NCBI RefSeq assembly: GCF_024809975.1
Contig: NZ_JANUDY010000002.1
Span: forward strand, 434,001-498,000
Source: Comamonas sp. BIGb0152
GTDB taxonomy: Bacteria; Pseudomonadota; Gammaproteobacteria; Burkholderiales; Burkholderiaceae_C
Direction of reading: 5' to 3'
Length of the DNA stretch: 64,000 nucleotides
Program-made: the position numbers and the translations under genes
Notes under the pieces: generated by a model
Seen by the model: only the letters and a program-made list of their open reading frames with translations
Databases searched by the model: none
Told to the model about the DNA's origin: nothing
Shown here: positions 1 through 8,890 of the stretch, piece after piece
Numbering within the stretch: position 1 is the stretch's first letter
Layout of the letters: each line of letters opens with the position of its first letter

Positions 1-399
1 CAGTTTTTTTTCGCCAACAGCGATGTGCTGTCGGTGCATTTGCGCCTGAGCGAGCAGACCAAGGGCTGCATCAGCTTTGAGGATCTGTCGCTGATGAAAC
101 CCTCGGCCACCTTTGTCAACACCTCCCGCGCCGAGCTGCTGCAGCCCGATGCCCTGATTGCGGCGCTGAACCGCGGGCGTCCCGGCATTGCGGCGGTCGA
201 TGTGTTTGAGAGTGAGCCGATCTTGCAAGGCCATGCACTGCTGCGCCTGGAGAACTGCATCTGCACGCCCCATATCGGCTATGTCGAGCAGGACAGCTAC
301 GAGCAGTACTTTGGGGTGGCCTTTGACAACGTGGTCAACTTCATCAAAGGCCGGCCCTCGAACATCGTCAATCCCGGCGCCCTGCAGGTGCGCCGCTGA
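1..399 (+). CDS. D-2-hydroxyacid dehydrogenase, C-terminal part (5' end outside window)
   Basis: The reading frame is open from base 1 and ends at the TGA at 397-399, so the gene begins before the window. The visible 132 residues are the end of the NAD-binding domain and the C-terminal part of a D-isomer-specific 2-hydroxyacid dehydrogenase. Seen in the sequence: a strand with SVHLRLSEQTKG, the family signature around LMKPSATFVNTSRAELL, then AAVDVFESEPI and the catalytic-histidine region TPHIGYV. Such enzymes reduce 2-keto acids or oxidise D-2-hydroxy acids with NAD(P) in the cytoplasm. The substrate cannot be told from this fragment; glyoxylate or hydroxypyruvate reductase and phosphoglycerate dehydrogenase-like roles are all possible. 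It converges on the Bug receptor gene downstream. Confidence 0.85.
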   Translation, partial: QFFFANSDVLSVHLRLSEQTKGCISFEDLSLMKPSATFVNTSRAELLQPDALIAALNRGRPGIAAVDVFESEPILQGHALLRLENCICTPHIGYVEQDSYEQYFGVAFDNVVNFIKGRPSNIVNPGALQVRR

Positions 400-463
400 T
401 ACGCTGCGTCTGGCCCAGCCCAGAGACAGAGGGCAGATAGGCGCCTTACAGGCCCTGGAAGAC

Positions 464-488
464 AAAAAAATGGCCCTGCAAAGGGGCC
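464..488 (-). terminator. Rho-independent terminator for the Bug receptor gene
   Basis: Read on the minus strand, a GGCCC stem (484-488), a 7-base loop and GGGCC (472-476) are followed by a run of seven T (464-470). It lies just past the stop codon of the Bug receptor gene, in the gap between the two convergent genes. Confidence 0.6.
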
Positions 489-511
489 CCGGTGCCATCG
501 CAGTGTGCAGA

Positions 512-1504
512 TCACTCCAGCTGCAGCTTCTTCTTTGCAATCAAGGTGTTGTACATCTTGCGGTCGCTGGTGATGCGCTGCTGCAGCGCGCCCGGTGATG
601 CGTCGTCCAAAGTCCAGGCCTGGCGCAGCAGTTGATCGCGGATATCGGCGCTGTTCATGATTTTCAGCAGCGCATCGCTGAGTTTGCTGCGCACGGCTGC
701 GGACATGCCAGCCGGTGCCATCAGTGCATTCCAGACTTCGATATTCACATCCTGGGCGCCGATTTCACGCATCGAGGGTGTCTGGGGCATCAGCTGCGTG
801 CGCTGTGCGGAGGTAACAGCCAAGGCGGCCAGCTTGCCGCTTTGCACCAGCGGCAGCACCGACGAGATGGGCAGCAGCGCGCAGTCAAGCTGGCCGCCCA
901 TCAGCGCGCCGACAACACCGGGCGCACCGGTGAAGGGGATGTGCACGGCATCAAAATGCAAGGCATCCTTGAGCAGCTCCATGCCCAGATGGCCGCCCGA
1001 GCCCAGCCCTGTAGAGCCGTAGCTGGCCGCATTGCCTTTTTGGCGCAAGCTGGCCAGCGCCTTGTCGCTTTGCGCACCTGCGCTGGCCGGCACCACCCAG
1101 GCCAGGGGCGATACGCCTACCAGGGCCAGCGGTGCGAAGTCCTTCACAGGGTCGTAAGGCAGCTTGGCATACAGCGCCTGCGAGGAGGTCAGCGGGCCAT
1201 TGCCCACAATGCCAAAGCTGTGCTCGTCCGTGGCGCGGGCCACCAGATCAGCGCCAATATTGCCGCTGGCACCGGGCCGGTTGTCGACCACTACGGGCTG
1301 GCCCAGAATCTGTGCCAAAGGCTGGGCGATCATGCGTGCCTGCATGTCGGGCGAGGAACCTGCGGGGTAGCCGACGATAAAGCGCAGGGGTTTGCTGGGC
1401 CAGTGTGCATCTGCAGCATGGGCGCTGGTCCAGCTGGCGGGCAGAACGGCGGCAGCGGTAAAACCCGCCAGGGATTGCAGCAGGTGGCGACGGTCGATGG
1501 TCAT
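512..1504 (-). CDS. Bug/TctC-family periplasmic solute-binding receptor
   Basis: The protein has 330 residues and is a tripartite tricarboxylate transporter receptor of the Bug family, typical of Burkholderiales. Such periplasmic proteins bind carboxylates or other small organic acids. The start chosen is the ATG giving MTIDRRHLL; an upstream in-frame start exists, but this one opens directly on a signal sequence. The signal peptide runs to about residue 32, ends in AHA, and its DRRHLLQS stretch looks Tat-like. The mature part begins with the family pattern WPSKPLRFIVGYPAGSSPD and contains the usual VVVDNRPGASGNIGAD segment. No TctA or TctB membrane subunits are nearby, so it is one of the orphan Bug receptors common in these bacteria. 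The ligand is unknown. Confidence 0.9.
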   Translation of the reverse strand: MTIDRRHLLQSLAGFTAAAVLPASWTSAHAADAHWPSKPLRFIVGYPAGSSPDMQARMIAQPLAQILGQPVVVDNRPGASGNIGADLVARATDEHSFGIVGNGPLTSSQALYAKLPYDPVKDFAPLALVGVSPLAWVVPASAGAQSDKALASLRQKGNAASYGSTGLGSGGHLGMELLKDALHFDAVHIPFTGAPGVVGALMGGQLDCALLPISSVLPLVQSGKLAALAVTSAQRTQLMPQTPSMREIGAQDVNIEVWNALMAPAGMSAAVRSKLSDALLKIMNSADIRDQLLRQAWTLDDASPGALQQRITSDRKMYNTLIAKKKLQLE

Positions 1505-1660
1505 GAAAAACAGGGCAGGGTGGTAACTGGCGGCCATCCTAACCCAGACCGCAGTCCTCCAGGCTGCTGGCCCTGTCCGCCGGGTTGCAGGTGGGGAGTG
1601 CTAATCCAGCGCCGCATGCCCTTGCGCACAGTGCAGCGGCGTGGCCCAGCGCATAACCAG

Positions 1661-1666
1661 TATGAT
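1661..1666 (+). promoter_or_regulatory. Possible -10 element upstream of the aspartic protease gene
   Basis: TATGAT lies 58 bp before the start codon at 1724, inside the 219-bp gap that separates the divergent Bug and protease genes. No convincing -35 hexamer is seen at 16-18 bp spacing, so this is tentative. Confidence 0.25.
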
Positions 1667-1723
1667 TTATGCTTCGTCACCGGCCAGCGCACAGTTTGCT
1701 TGCGTGGGCAAAATTTCTGATCC

Positions 1724-2341
1724 ATGAGCCGATTACGCACCCGCCATTCCGATTCCGCCCGTCCTACGCCGCCTGCCACCGCAAATCAGCCGCCTGCAGC
1801 GCGCGCTGGGCGCCTGGCGCCCATGCCTGCCAGCACCGGGCCCGAGGCCAGCCGGCGCACCACCTGGACGCTGGTCGCCATCTGGATCGGTGTGATGGTG
1901 GCCATCTACCTGGTGACCGAGGTCTACCGCAAGCCCAATGAAGGCAAGGTCATGGCCCATGGCGTGCTGGAGATTCCACGCGACCGCGATGGGCATTTCC
2001 GCGTAGCGGGTTCCGTCAACGGCGTGCCGGTGCAGTTCATGGTGGATACGGGCGCGAGTCTGATCAGCATCACCGATGCAGTGGCCGAGCGCGCCAACCT
2101 GGGCGAGGGCGTGCCCATCAGCTTTCAGACTGCCAATGGCGTACGCCAGGGCAGCATGAGCCGGGCAGAGCGCATTGAGGTCGGCCCCTTGGCCGTCAAT
2201 GACTTGCGGGTGGGAACCGGCTACACCGGCGAGAGCGCCAAAGATGCGCTGTTGGGGCAGAACTTCCTGCGCTACTTTGATGTGAGCATCTCAGGCAACA
2301 GCATGCTGCTCAAACCCCGCGACAGCGACGCTTCACGCTAG
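1724..2341 (+). CDS. Membrane-anchored retropepsin-like aspartic protease
   Basis: The protein has 205 residues. A charged, proline-rich N-terminus (1-45) is followed by one membrane segment at about 48-65 and a periplasmic retropepsin-like domain from about 78. The catalytic motif VDTGAS is at 107-112 (catalytic D108), with the second signature LGQNFLRYFDVSI near the end. This matches the bacterial clan AA single-domain aspartic protease family often annotated TIGR02281, which presumably acts as a dimer. The substrate is unknown. It is a stand-alone gene divergent from the Bug receptor gene and convergent with the next one. Confidence 0.85.
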   Translation: MSRLRTRHSDSARPTPPATANQPPAARAGRLAPMPASTGPEASRRTTWTLVAIWIGVMVAIYLVTEVYRKPNEGKVMAHGVLEIPRDRDGHFRVAGSVNGVPVQFMVDTGASLISITDAVAERANLGEGVPISFQTANGVRQGSMSRAERIEVGPLAVNDLRVGTGYTGESAKDALLGQNFLRYFDVSISGNSMLLKPRDSDASR

Positions 2342-2369
2342 GCGCCGCTCCCTACTGTTCAGACCGACG

Positions 2370-2801
2370 TTAAGGCATGGCCGGCTTGCTGTTGAAGGCG
2401 GGCCGCAAGCCATTGTTGCCGTCGGGCAGGCACACGGCCGCAGGGGACGCGCTGGCCTCGTACAAACCCACGCAGTGCTGCGCAGCCAGCTCGCGGGCCA
2501 GCGCCAGTGCTGCTGCTGCCTGGGCTGTCTGCACAGCCACAAAAACGATATTGCGGCCAATGCTGTAATCGGCCAGCAGGCTTTTGTCTTCGGGCGGGAG
2601 TTCTTCGCGGTAGGGGCCGCTACGGGGCGGAAAGCGCTGCATCATGTCCAGGCACCAGGCCTTGAGCGACAGGGTCGCTACGGCCGGATCCTCGTAGTCA
2701 TGGTGCTCGGGCCATTCGGTCTGTGCCTGGAACCAGAGGCCAAATGCAGCAGCCTCCTTGGGCGCGGCAGAGGGCGCAAAAACCAGCAGGTGGTAGCTCA
2801 T
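2370..2801 (-). CDS. Conserved hypothetical protein, MSYxLxVF type
   Basis: The protein has 143 residues and no signal peptide or membrane segment. The start chosen is the ATG giving MSYHLLVFAP, ten codons inside the longest frame, because many short proteobacterial proteins of this kind open with MSYxLxVF. The visible features are that opening, a QTEWPEHHDYEDPAV stretch, a tryptophan-containing helix followed by MMQRFPPRSGPY, and DYSIGRNIVFVAVQTAQAA. I recall similar proteins being widespread, sometimes in families with immunity-like spread, but I cannot assign a function. It lies downstream of upp on the same strand, separated by about 150 bp. Confidence 0.65.
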   Translation of the reverse strand: MSYHLLVFAPSAAPKEAAAFGLWFQAQTEWPEHHDYEDPAVATLSLKAWCLDMMQRFPPRSGPYREELPPEDKSLLADYSIGRNIVFVAVQTAQAAAALALARELAAQHCVGLYEASASPAAVCLPDGNNGLRPAFNSKPAMP

Positions 2802-2947
2802 GGTGTGACTCCAAGCAGGGATGCCCTGCAAGTCATTTAACCAAAGCTGCTGCGCGTTGGATGTGCGATTTGTCCTACGTGCTTGACGCGCAAGCAGGCT
2901 GCGGCGTCTGGCATGCCCCGCGCATCGTGGGCATGCCCCGGCTTGGC

Positions 2948-3580
2948 TTACTTGGTGCCGAAGATACGGTCGCCGGCATCGCCCAGGCCCGGCAGGATAT
3001 AGCCGTGGTCATCGATCTGGCGGTCTACCGCAGCGGTGTAGATGTCGACATCGGGGTGGGCGGCCTGCATGGTCTTGATGCCCTCGGGGGCCGCGAGCAA
3101 GCACATGAACTTGATCGACTTGGGCTGGCACTTGTCCTTGAGCTGCTGCACGGCCGCCGCTGCCGAGTTGCCGGTGGCCAGCATCGGGTCGACGACGATC
3201 ACATCGCGCTCGCCCATGTTGTCGGGCATCTTGAAGTAGTACTCGACCGGCTGCAGGGTTTTCGGGTCACGGTACAGGCCAATGTGGCCAATGCGGGCGC
3301 CAGGCACCACGTTGAGCATGCCGTCGAGAAAGCCATTGCCCGCGCGCAGGATGGACACCAGGGCCAGCTTTTTGCCATCGATGACCTTGCCGACCATCTT
3401 CTCCATCGGGGTCTCGATCTCCAGATCCTGCAGCGGAAAATCGCGCGTGATCTCGTAGGCCATCAACGTAGACAGTTCGCCCAGCATGCGGCGAAAGCTG
3501 TTGGTGGATGCTTCCTTGCGGCGCATCAGGGTGAGTTTGTGCTGGACCAGCGGGTGGTCAATGAGGTGAACGGTGCTCAT
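2948..3580 (-). CDS. upp: Uracil phosphoribosyltransferase
   Basis: The 210-residue protein is the usual length for Upp. It makes UMP from uracil and PRPP in pyrimidine salvage in the cytoplasm. The PRPP-binding loop is [11 protein letters not shown] at about 130-140, and the C-terminal [11 protein letters not shown] region carries the uracil-binding glycine-rich end. The start chosen gives [16 protein letters not shown], the canonical Upp opening; the frame is open for 27 more codons upstream, but that part is arginine- and alanine-rich and unlike the family. No uracil permease gene is adjacent. Confidence 0.96.
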   Translation of the reverse strand: MSTVHLIDHPLVQHKLTLMRRKEASTNSFRRMLGELSTLMAYEITRDFPLQDLEIETPMEKMVGKVIDGKKLALVSILRAGNGFLDGMLNVVPGARIGHIGLYRDPKTLQPVEYYFKMPDNMGERDVIVVDPMLATGNSAAAAVQQLKDKCQPKSIKFMCLLAAPEGIKTMQAAHPDVDIYTAAVDRQIDDHGYILPGLGDAGDRIFGTK

Positions 3581-3688
3581 GGTAGTTGCCAATATCAATT
3601 TGGGCGCAATGGTAGCAGCGCAGGCCCGGCGGCGTTTGCTGCCGGAGAATATATTTACCAAATGGTGGGCTTTTAGCTCCGCACCGGC

Positions 3689-4672
3689 TCAGACAGAACC
3701 GAGTAATTGGGCGTAGCGGCCCAGATCCACGTTCCCGCCACTGATCAGCACGCCCACGCGGGCGCCTTGCAAATCCACGCCACCAAAGCGCGCACCGGCC
3801 AGGCTGAGGGCACCGGTGGGCTCGACCACCATCTTCATGCGCTCGGCGTAAAAGCGCATGCAGTCCACCAGCTGCGGATCGCTGGCCGTCACGATGTCGG
3901 TCACATCGCGGCGGATGATGGCATAGGTGATATCGCCCAGCGCCTGGGTCTGCGCGCCATCGGCAATGGTTCTGGGGGTGGCGATCTTGACGATCTCGCC
4001 CTTGCGCAGCGATTGCTGCGCATCATTTCCCGCTTCCGGCTCCACACCGTAGACCTTGCAGTCAGGCGCCATGGCCTTGGCAGCGAGCAAACAGCCCGAG
4101 AGCAAGCCGCCGCCGCCCAGGCAGACAAACAGGTAGTCGAGCTGGGGCACGTCCTGCAGCAGCTCCATGGTACTGGTGCCTTGGCCGGCAATCACATCGG
4201 CATGGTTGTACGGCGGGATCAGGGTCATGCCGCGCTCTTGGGCAATGCGCTGGCTGATGGCTTCACGGTCTTCGGTAAAGCGGTTGTAGGTGATGACCTC
4301 GGCGCCGTAGCCACGCGTGGCATCGAGCTTGGCCGCCGGGGCGTCCTCGGGCATGACGATGGCGGCAGGCATACCCAGAATGCGGGCCGACAGCGCAATG
4401 GCTTGCGCATGGTTGCCGGAGGAGAAGGCCAGCGCACCACGCCGCGCCTGCTCGGGCGAGAACTGGGCCAGCGCGTTGTAACCGCCTCGGAATTTAAACG
4501 CGCCCATGCGCTGGTAGTTCTCGCATTTGAAGAAAAACTCCGCGCCCGTTAATTTATCTAACGTGGACGAGCGCAGCACCGGCGTGCGGTGGGCAACGCC
4601 TTGCAGGCGCTGGGCAGCGGCTTGCACATCATCAAAACTGGGCAGGGCGGGGGCTGGGGCAGTGGCGTTCAT
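3689..4672 (-). CDS. PLP-dependent threonine/serine dehydratase-like enzyme (threo-3-hydroxyaspartate ammonia-lyase type)
   Basis: The protein has 327 residues and is a fold-type II PLP enzyme of the serine/threonine dehydratase family without a C-terminal ACT regulatory domain. The PLP lysine is K60 in MGAFKFRGG. The SSGNHAQAIALSA motif and the phosphate-binding loop GGGGLLSG are present, and the C-terminus has VLISGGNVD. At this length, without ACT domains, the closest characterised relatives are threo-3-hydroxy-L-aspartate ammonia-lyase, serine racemase and catabolic threonine dehydratase. Sequence alone does not separate these. It probably deaminates a hydroxy-amino acid to a 2-keto acid in the cytoplasm. 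Confidence 0.85.
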   Translation of the reverse strand: MNATAPAPALPSFDDVQAAAQRLQGVAHRTPVLRSSTLDKLTGAEFFFKCENYQRMGAFKFRGGYNALAQFSPEQARRGALAFSSGNHAQAIALSARILGMPAAIVMPEDAPAAKLDATRGYGAEVITYNRFTEDREAISQRIAQERGMTLIPPYNHADVIAGQGTSTMELLQDVPQLDYLFVCLGGGGLLSGCLLAAKAMAPDCKVYGVEPEAGNDAQQSLRKGEIVKIATPRTIADGAQTQALGDITYAIIRRDVTDIVTASDPQLVDCMRFYAERMKMVVEPTGALSLAGARFGGVDLQGARVGVLISGGNVDLGRYAQLLGSV

Positions 4673-4828
4673 GGTCGATCAGGAGCGGAGGCGTCGAGGG
4701 GATTCATGGTAGTGGTTTTTTGGCATTGTTGTGTCCCTTGTGTGGCCGCTTTGGCGGGCGCGCTGCCCACGGCAAAGGCTTGCCGGTCTGCCGCCGCGCT
4801 GTGCAGCGGCTGCGTGTAGGCGTTTACG

Positions 4829-4834
4829 TATAAT
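4829..4834 (+). promoter_or_regulatory. Consensus -10 element (TATAAT) for the amino-acid receptor gene
   Basis: A perfect TATAAT stands 40 bp upstream of the receptor start at 4875, in the 202-bp gap between divergent genes. No clear -35 hexamer is seen at 17 bp. Confidence 0.45.
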
Positions 4835-4874
4835 CGGCCGCTTGTATCGGCTTATGTTGCTAAAGGTTTGGGGT

Positions 4875-5639
4875 ATGTTGAACAAAAAATTTGCGCTGGC
4901 CATGGGTGCCGCAGCGGTCGCCGTGCTGGCAGCGGGCGCAGCCCAGGCACAAGGGCGTGATCTGGTGGTGGCCTCCAGCGCGACCTATGCCCCTTTCGCC
5001 TTCGAGAACAAAGACAAGCAGATCGTGGGTTTTGACATCGACATCGTCAACGCCATTGCCAAGCAGCAGGGCATGAAGCTGCGCATCGTCAACACGCCGT
5101 TCAGCAGCATCTTTGCCTCGCTCAACAATGGCGATGTGGACTTTGTCATCTCGGGCGTCACCATCAACGACAAGCGCAAGCAGAGCTTTGATTTCTCCCA
5201 GCCATACTTTGATGCCCGCCAGTTGATCGCGGTGCCCAAGGACAGCCCGGTGGCTTCGCTCAAGGACCTCAAGGACAAGAAGGTCTCGGTGGTCAGCGGC
5301 TCGACCGGTGACGATGTGATGAGCCGCGAAGTGGGCAAGACCAGCGCCAATATCCGCCGCTTTGAGAGCACGCCGCTGATCATCTCCGAGCTGGCTGCCG
5401 GCGGCGTGGATGCCGCCATTGGCGACAACGGTGTGATCGCCTACCGCGTCTCGCAGTACCCCGCGCTCAAGACCGTGGATGACGCGAGCTTTCCTAAAGA
5501 GCATTTCGGCATCGTCGTGCGCAAGGGCGACAAGGCCCTGCAAGACAAGATCAACGCCGGCCTGGCCGCTATCCGCGCCGATGGCAGCTACAACGTGATC
5601 TACAAAAAGTGGTTCAACCAGGACTACAAGCCCCAATAA
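4875..5639 (+). CDS. Amino-acid ABC transporter periplasmic substrate-binding protein
   Basis: The 254-residue protein is a family 3 solute-binding protein (cluster of His/Gln/Arg receptors). The start at 4875 gives MLNKKFALAMG and a clean signal peptide cleaved after AQA at about residue 25; the longer upstream frame lacks a signal. The mature protein starts with RDLVVASSATYAPFAFENK and has the family pattern VGFDIDIVNAIAKQ and GVTINDKRKQSFDFSQPYF. It captures a polar amino acid, perhaps glutamine or arginine, and hands it to the permease encoded next. A strong hairpin terminator separates the two genes, which fits a receptor made in excess of the membrane subunit. No ATPase gene is present here. 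Confidence 0.92.
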   Translation: MLNKKFALAMGAAAVAVLAAGAAQAQGRDLVVASSATYAPFAFENKDKQIVGFDIDIVNAIAKQQGMKLRIVNTPFSSIFASLNNGDVDFVISGVTINDKRKQSFDFSQPYFDARQLIAVPKDSPVASLKDLKDKKVSVVSGSTGDDVMSREVGKTSANIRRFESTPLIISELAAGGVDAAIGDNGVIAYRVSQYPALKTVDDASFPKEHFGIVVRKGDKALQDKINAGLAAIRADGSYNVIYKKWFNQDYKPQ

Positions 5640-5663
5640 GGCTGCTGCGATTTCCGCTGCAAT

Positions 5664-5686
5664 GACGGCCCTGAGGCCGTCTTTTT
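5664..5686 (+). terminator. Intrinsic terminator between ABC receptor and permease genes
   Basis: GACGGCC (5664-5670), loop CTGA, GGCCGTC (5675-5681), then TTTTT. It lies 25 bp after the receptor stop codon and 19 bp before the permease start, so it probably acts as a partial terminator that lowers permease expression relative to the receptor. Confidence 0.85.
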
Positions 5687-5704
5687 GTTTGAAAGAATTG
5701 AGAG

Positions 5705-6481
5705 ATGGACAACAACACCCCTGTGGAGTGGTTCGGCTGGTTCCGACCCGACATCCTGGTGGAATACAAGCAAATGTTCTGGCAGGGTGCCATGGTCACC
5801 ATCGGCATGACGGTGGCCTGCATCATCATGGGCTGCGCCCTGGGCCTGATGCTGGCCCTGGCACGCCTGGCTGATACGCGCCACCAGCCCTGGAAGGCCG
5901 TGTGCAAATACCTGCTGCGCTGGCCATCGACCGCCTATGTCAGCTTTTTCCGGGGCACGCCCTTGTTCGTGCAGATCTTGCTGATGCACTTTGCGGTGAT
6001 GCCCTTGTTTGTGCACCCGGTCAATGGCTTGTTCATCAGCGGGGACCTGGCCCGAACGCTCAAGCAGGACCATGGCGCGCTGATGTCTGGCGTTGTGGCG
6101 CTCACGCTCAACTCGGCGGCCTACATCTCCGAAGTGTTCCGCGCCGGTATCCAGTCGATTGCCGTGGGCCAGAAGCAGGCGGGCATGTCGCTGGGCATGA
6201 CGCATGGCCAGATGATGCGCTATGTGGTGATTCCGCAGGCCTTCCGCCGCATGCTGCCGCCCCTGGGCAACAACATGATCTCGCTGCTCAAGGACACCTC
6301 GCTGGTGTCTGCCATCGGCCTGGCCGAGATGGCCTATGCTGCGCGCACCGTGGCCGGTGCCTATGGCCGCTACTGGGAGCCCTACCTGGCCGTGGCGCTG
6401 GCGTATTGGTTGATGACTTTCTTGCTCACCCTGGGCTTGCGGGCGCTGGAGAACCACATGGCGCGCGCCGATCGCAGCTGA
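5705..6481 (+). CDS. Polar amino-acid ABC transporter permease (HisMQ family)
   Basis: The 258-residue integral membrane protein of the His/Glu/Gln/Arg permease family has several hydrophobic helices starting at about residue 25. The cytoplasmic EAA-type loop that contacts the ATPase is visible as QKQAGMSLGMTHGQMMRYVVIPQAF. It forms the membrane channel for the amino acid bound by the receptor encoded upstream. The start is the ATG 19 bp after an intrinsic terminator. The next gene is convergent and unrelated, so the ATP-hydrolysing subunit must be supplied from elsewhere in the genome. Confidence 0.92.
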   Translation: MDNNTPVEWFGWFRPDILVEYKQMFWQGAMVTIGMTVACIIMGCALGLMLALARLADTRHQPWKAVCKYLLRWPSTAYVSFFRGTPLFVQILLMHFAVMPLFVHPVNGLFISGDLARTLKQDHGALMSGVVALTLNSAAYISEVFRAGIQSIAVGQKQAGMSLGMTHGQMMRYVVIPQAFRRMLPPLGNNMISLLKDTSLVSAIGLAEMAYAARTVAGAYGRYWEPYLAVALAYWLMTFLLTLGLRALENHMARADRS

Positions 6482-6509
6482 GCACGCGCTTCTCAACAGG
6501 TCGTTCACG

Positions 6510-6534
6510 AAAAAGCCGGCATTGCCGGCTTTTT
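6510..6534. terminator. Bidirectional terminator between permease gene and yjgR
   Basis: AAAAAGCCGGC, a 3-base loop, GCCGGCTTTTT: a perfect 11-bp stem flanked by A and T runs, placed between convergent genes so that it can serve both strands. Confidence 0.9.
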
Positions 6535-6571
6535 CTACGTCTGCAGTGCTGAGAAGGCGCAGGCCTTATCG

Positions 6572-8092
6572 CTACTTCTTGCCACCCATGATGCTGCCCA
6601 GCACGCCGCGCAGAATCTGGTTGCCCAGCTTGGTGCCAAAGGAGCGGGCGGTGGACTTGGCCATCGATTGCACAATGCCGTCCTTTTTGCCGCCGCGTGG
6701 GCCCGTGGTGCCAAAGAGCATGTCGTTGATGCTGCCCATCAGGCCGCCGTCCTCCGGGGCTGCAGCACCACCTGCTGTGCCTGCACCGGCCTTGCCGCCT
6801 TCGGCCGATGTGGCCTGGCCTGCGCGGGCTTTCAAAATCTCGTAGGCCGATTCGCGATCGACGGCAGTGTCATACACGCCAGCGACCAGCGACCCCTTGA
6901 GCAAAGACTGGCGCTGCTCGGTGCTGATGGGGCCAATCTGGCTGCCAGGGGGCAGCACATACACCCGCTCGGTCACGCTGGGGCGGCCTTTCTCGTCCAG
7001 AAAGCTCACCAGCGCCTCGCCCACGGCCAGCTCGGTAATGGCGGTCTCGATGTTCAGGCCCGGGTTGGCGCGCATGGTGGTGGCCGTGGCCTTCACCGCC
7101 TTTTGGTCGCGTGGCGTGAAGGCACGCAGCGCATGCTGCACGCGGTTACCCAGCTGGGCCAGCACGCTGTCGGGAATGTCCAGCGGGTTCTGCGTGACGA
7201 AATACACGCCCACGCCCTTAGAGCGCACCAGGCGCACCACCAGCTCAATGCGCTCTTGCAGGACCTTGGGCGCATCGTTGAACAAGAGGTGGGCCTCGTC
7301 AAAGAAGAACACCAGCTTGGGCTTGTCGGGGTCGCCGATCTCGGGCAGCTTCTCGTACAGGTCCGACAGCATCCACAGCAGGAAGGTGGAGTACAGGCGC
7401 GGCGAATTCATCAGCTTGTCAGCCGCCAGAATGTTGACCACCCCCTGGGTGCCCACGGTCTGCATCATGTCATCGATGTTGAGCATGGGCTCGCCAAAGA
7501 AGTTGCTGCCGCCTTGCTGCTCGATCTGCAGCAGGCCTCGCTGGATAGCGCCGACGCTGGCCGAGCTGATGTTGCCGTAGTCGGTGGAGAACTGCTTGGC
7601 GTTCTCGCCCACATACGACAGCATGGCGCGCAGGTCCTTCAAGTCGAGCAGCAGCATGCCGTTGTCATCGGCGATCTTGAAGACCAGGTTGAGCACGCCC
7701 ATCTGCGTGTCGTTCAAATCCAGCATGCGGCCCAGCAGCAAGGGACCCATGTCGGAGATGGTGGCGCGCACCGGGTGGCCTTGCTCGCCAAACACATCCC
7801 ACAAGGTGGTGGGGCAGGCCAGGGGCTTGGGCAGGTCAATGCCGCGCTCTTGCAAGGTGGCGGCCAGCTTGCCGCTGATCTGGCCGGTTTGGCTAATGCC
7901 GGTCAAATCGCCCTTGATGTCGGCCATGAAAACGGGCACGCCAATGCCCGAGAAACCCTCGGCCAATGTCTGAAGGGTTACAGTCTTGCCCGTGCCGGTT
8001 GCGCCGGTGATGAGCCCGTGTCGATTGGCGAGGCCAGGCAGTAAAAAACACGCCGTCGTGCCATTTTTGGCAACCAGTAGGGGTTCAGCCAT
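6572..8092 (-). CDS. yjgR: HerA/VirB4-like P-loop ATPase, DUF853 family
   Basis: The 506-residue protein corresponds to E. coli YjgR (DUF853), a HerA-like ATPase of unknown physiological role. The Walker A motif GATGTGKT is at about 30-37, the Walker B region is [11 protein letters not shown], and downstream there is a sensor-like [27 protein letters not shown] stretch with an arginine-rich segment. The C-terminus is low complexity (glycine/alanine-rich) and ends GSIMGGKK. The start chosen is the ATG giving [11 protein letters not shown], preceded by AGAGGAAA at good spacing; a start ten codons upstream is possible. It is divergent from yebC. Confidence 0.88.
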   Translation of the reverse strand: MAEPLLVAKNGTTACFLLPGLANRHGLITGATGTGKTVTLQTLAEGFSGIGVPVFMADIKGDLTGISQTGQISGKLAATLQERGIDLPKPLACPTTLWDVFGEQGHPVRATISDMGPLLLGRMLDLNDTQMGVLNLVFKIADDNGMLLLDLKDLRAMLSYVGENAKQFSTDYGNISSASVGAIQRGLLQIEQQGGSNFFGEPMLNIDDMMQTVGTQGVVNILAADKLMNSPRLYSTFLLWMLSDLYEKLPEIGDPDKPKLVFFFDEAHLLFNDAPKVLQERIELVVRLVRSKGVGVYFVTQNPLDIPDSVLAQLGNRVQHALRAFTPRDQKAVKATATTMRANPGLNIETAITELAVGEALVSFLDEKGRPSVTERVYVLPPGSQIGPISTEQRQSLLKGSLVAGVYDTAVDRESAYEILKARAGQATSAEGGKAGAGTAGGAAAPEDGGLMGSINDMLFGTTGPRGGKKDGIVQSMAKSTARSFGTKLGNQILRGVLGSIMGGKK

Positions 8093-8170
8093 CGTAGGTT
8101 TCCTCTCCAGCATCAAAGTCAAAAGTAAAATCGCAGTCTAGCTAGATAAAACAATAGCAAAGGAAATTCT

Positions 8171-8890
8171 GTGGCAGGACACAGCAAATGGGCCAATATT
8201 CAACACCGCAAGGGTCGTCAGGACGAAAAACGCGGCAAGGTATGGACCCGGATCATTCGTGAAATTATGGTCGCAGCGCGGCAGGGCGGCGCAGATTTGA
8301 GCGCCAACCCCCGTTTGCGTCTGGCGATCGACAAGGCCAAGGCAGCCAATATGCCGGCCGACAACATCAAGCGCAATGTGGACAAGGCCACCGGCAACCT
8401 CGAAGGCGTGACCTACGAGGAAATCCGTTATGAAGGCTATGGCATCAATGGCGCGGCCATCATTGTCGACACCATGACGGACAACCGCGTGCGCACCGTG
8501 GCGGATGTGCGCCATGCCTTCAGCAAGCACGGCGGCAACATGGGCACCGAAGGCTCGGTGTCCTTCCAGTTTCGCAATGTGGGCCAGCTGGTGTTTGCCC
8601 CTGGTGCCGATGAAGACAAGATCATGGAAGTGGCGCTGGAAGCCGGCGCCGAGGATGTGATCACCGATGAGGAGGGCGCTGTCGAAGTGCTGACCTCGCC
8701 GTCAGAATTTGAGGCGGTGCGCAATGCGCTGGAGGCAGCGGGCTTCAAGCCCGAAGTGGCCGAGGTGACGATGCGGCCGGAAAATACCGTAGATCTGGAT
8801 GAGGAAGGTGCGGCCAAGATGCAAAAGCTGTTGGACGCGCTGGAAGATCTGGATGATGTGCAAGATGTTTACCATAACGCGGCGCTATGA
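8171..8890 (+). CDS. yebC: YebC/PmpR-family regulatory or translation protein
   Basis: The 239-residue protein is of the usual family length. It starts at a GTG and opens with the invariant [18 protein letters not shown]. The family is described both as DNA-binding regulators (PmpR) and, by homology to mitochondrial TACO1, as a factor that relieves ribosome stalling; this sequence does not decide between them. Acidic C-terminal segments ([17 protein letters not shown]) are typical. The last codon and stop overlap the purD start as ATGA at 8887-8890, so the two genes are translationally coupled. Confidence 0.95.
   Translation: MAGHSKWANIQHRKGRQDEKRGKVWTRIIREIMVAARQGGADLSANPRLRLAIDKAKAANMPADNIKRNVDKATGNLEGVTYEEIRYEGYGINGAAIIVDTMTDNRVRTVADVRHAFSKHGGNMGTEGSVSFQFRNVGQLVFAPGADEDKIMEVALEAGAEDVITDEEGAVEVLTSPSEFEAVRNALEAAGFKPEVAEVTMRPENTVDLDEEGAAKMQKLLDALEDLDDVQDVYHNAAL

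Noticed and set aside
2910..2940. GGCATGCCCCG repeated with a 20-bp period downstream of upp
   Set aside because: It is only two 11-bp GC-rich copies, each a partial palindrome, without a T run; it could be chance or a weak terminator and does not support a named feature.
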